Shown here piece after piece: positions 52,291-53,899 of a stretch of DNA of 53,899 bases (within the stretch, counting starts at the first letter, position 1; every line of letters begins with the position of its first letter). This stretch comes from RFPI01 sp964470195. GTDB lineage: Bacteria > Pseudomonadota > Gammaproteobacteria > Burkholderiales > Methylophilaceae. The position numbers were made by a program, and so were the translations under genes. The stretch lies in NCBI GenBank assembly GCA_964470195.1, contig CAYYBG010000012.1:1-53899 (forward strand), written 5' to 3'. The notes beneath the pieces are model-generated. The model did not search any database. It was not told the DNA's origin and saw nothing but the letters and a program-made list of their open reading frames with translations.

Positions 52291-53899
52291 ATGAAACTAT
52301 TGAAAATACAAATTGCGCTTGGTGTGTGGGCAGTAAGTCTTGTTTCCTTCGGGGTCAGTGCCCAATCGAGTCCACCCGTCTGCTCCACCACAACGACGAT
52401 CACCACCAATAGTGGACCGATTACATTGGGAGCTGATCGCGAGTGCCTACAAATTAACTTGGGCGTGACCGTAAGCGGCCCTCTTGAGGCAGTGAATAAC
52501 TCCGGCGTGCAGGACGTACAAATTAATAACCAAGGGATCATTAATGGTAGTACTGGGATCTTTGCAAATATCGGCGCAAGTATTTATTCGCTGACGAATT
52601 CCAATACGATTAATTCCACTTCTAGTGGAGTGTATAACGGTGGAACGATTAGCAATTTGACAAATAATTCTGGCGCTACGTTATCTGGCGGCTTTGCCGG
52701 TATTTATTTGGATGGCGGCACGATTGGCACCCTAACCAATAATAATGGCGCTACGATCAGTGGAAGTGTGGGCATATTTGTTTATGGTGCTTCAAGTCAA
52801 ATTAGCACCTTAACTAATTTTGGCGGTATTTCAAGCAATACCGGTAACTTTTCTGGTATCCAAAATGAGGCCACTATTAGCTTTCTGGAGAATCGAAGCG
52901 GCGGGTCCATAACAGGACATACAGGAATTTATAACTTGGGGACCGGCAGCATAATTACTACATTAACTAATGATGGAACTATTGTTGGCAATAGTTCTCA
53001 GGGAATTCAAAATGAAGGAATGATTGGAAATCTCACCAATCAAAATGGCGGTACGATTAGTGGATTTGGAACTGGAATTTACAATTTAGGTGCTACTAGC
53101 TTAATTTCTAGCATCACCAATTCAGGATCTATCTCCGGTGATCTATATGGTATTGATAATGACGGAACGATCAGCTCTGTAACGAATAATGCGAGTGGTT
53201 TAATTGGTGCGGGGATAGCGGGTATTCTGAATCGATCGGCCGCCCAAATGGGGGCGATTGATAATCTTGGTCTTATCAGTGCAATTTATAATCTTGGACT
53301 TATTAGCGCAAGTGATTTTGCAGTCCGTAATTCTGGAGGTATCGCATTACTCACTAATTCAGGTACGATGAGTAGCGTGAATTGGCACGCCATTGTTAAT
53401 GAGGGTTCTATTGGTGCCATCACCAATACGAGCTCTGGAACAATTGCTGGCGGGAGTTATGGTATCGGCAATATTAATGTCTCGAGCGTCATTGAATCGA
53501 TTACTAATACTGGATCAATCATTGGTCTCGCTGGCGGTGGTATTTACAATTTCGGCAGTATTGGTACCCTTAATAATCTTCAGGGTCAAGGTAATGCCAA
53601 TGGAGCTTTGATTTACGATGGCCAATTGCCAGGGAACTATAACGTGATAATCAATAGCCCAACGCAATACGGACAGTTAACGGGATCCGTTTTTGGCGCC
53701 ACCACATTTGGTATTTATACAGGCTCCACTGTGACAAGAGGTACCTATAGTGGGGTGCTTTCAGGATTTTCTTTAAGCAACCTCAACAACACCTCAGGTA
53801 CCTTTAATGGCTTTCGTTGGAGTTTAAATAATTCTTCAGCAGACATTTGGGATCTGATTGTGACCGGAGCGTCCACAGCTGACACCCAACAGTCCTTGG
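52291..53899 (+). CDS. Autotransporter-type beta-repeat surface protein, 3' end outside window
   Basis: The frame is open from ATG 52291 to the window end (536 codons). A signal peptide (residues 1-24, MKLLKIQIALGVWAVSLVSF then VSA) precedes a passenger made of imperfect 15-25-residue repeats of the form GTI-xLTNxxGxTISG-xGIYNxG, rich in Asn, Ser, Gly, Thr and Ile (for example LTNNNGATISGSVGIFVYG). This is the beta-helix pattern of type V autotransporters; the translocator barrel is expected beyond the edge. Exported and surface displayed by inference. Confidence 0.85.
   Translation, partial: MKLLKIQIALGVWAVSLVSFGVSAQSSPPVCSTTTTITTNSGPITLGADRECLQINLGVTVSGPLEAVNNSGVQDVQINNQGIINGSTGIFANIGASIYSLTNSNTINSTSSGVYNGGTISNLTNNSGATLSGGFAGIYLDGGTIGTLTNNNGATISGSVGIFVYGASSQISTLTNFGGISSNTGNFSGIQNEATISFLENRSGGSITGHTGIYNLGTGSIITTLTNDGTIVGNSSQGIQNEGMIGNLTNQNGGTISGFGTGIYNLGATSLISSITNSGSISGDLYGIDNDGTISSVTNNASGLIGAGIAGILNRSAAQMGAIDNLGLISAIYNLGLISASDFAVRNSGGIALLTNSGTMSSVNWHAIVNEGSIGAITNTSSGTIAGGSYGIGNINVSSVIESITNTGSIIGLAGGGIYNFGSIGTLNNLQGQGNANGALIYDGQLPGNYNVIINSPTQYGQLTGSVFGATTFGIYTGSTVTRGTYSGVLSGFSLSNLNNTSGTFNGFRWSLNNSSADIWDLIVTGASTADTQQSL

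Overview
The window looks like a betaproteobacterial chromosome, most likely a Polynucleobacter or close Burkholderiaceae relative. This is inferred from the mix of genes: an EPS-associated MarR-type regulator beside wzz, a DUF3108-like protein, a large beta-repeat autotransporter and moderate GC. No rRNA or tRNA is visible to confirm it. The window is dominated by a surface-polysaccharide (O-antigen/EPS) locus about 43 kb long, followed by a small phage-type recombination module, a WecA-like initiating transferase and the start of an autotransporter.

Cluster A (1-18067). manC (5' end outside the window), gmd and fcl make GDP-L-fucose. They are followed by a GH130-like propeller protein, an O-antigen ligase/polymerase-type membrane protein, galE, a first Wzx flippase, a GT2, a GT32, a GT4 and three tandem GT9 (heptosyltransferase-fold) enzymes. 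Then, on the minus strand, come a decayed GT32 copy, a WcaJ/WbaP-type polyprenyl-phosphate sugar-1-phosphate transferase and an EpsG-type polymerase.

Cluster B (18289-43220). wzz and the EPS-associated regulator precede a second, independent set. tviB-wbpB-wbpD-wbpE plus a wbpI-type 2-epimerase would make UDP-GlcNAc3NAcA/ManNAc3NAcA. A methyltransferase, a second Wzx, a second Wzy and four GT4 enzymes follow. A second wbpI is broken by three single-base deletions. wbpG-hisH-hisF would add an acetamidino group, and fnlA/B/C (wbjBCD) make UDP-L-FucNAc. The set ends with an alkaline-phosphatase-fold protein, a WbuB-like GT4 and wbuC. Base composition changes abruptly several times, as expected of a locus assembled by transfer.

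Right flank (43221-53899). There is an HTH-TPR pseudogene with four in-frame stops, then a divergent module of RecT and YqaJ-type exonuclease (minus) against an XRE repressor and two orphan genes (plus), with a palindromic candidate operator between them. Next are a WecA-like GlcNAc-1-P transferase carrying a C10 tract, a decayed stretch, a DUF3108-like periplasmic protein, a small membrane protein, a 700-base gene-poor stretch with a G-quadruplex motif, and a long autotransporter passenger running off the end.

Together the genes would build two different glycans, each with its own flippase and polymerase and each with a different candidate initiating transferase. They sit beside a Red-like annealing system that could in principle favour exchange at the locus. 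That last link is a hypothesis.
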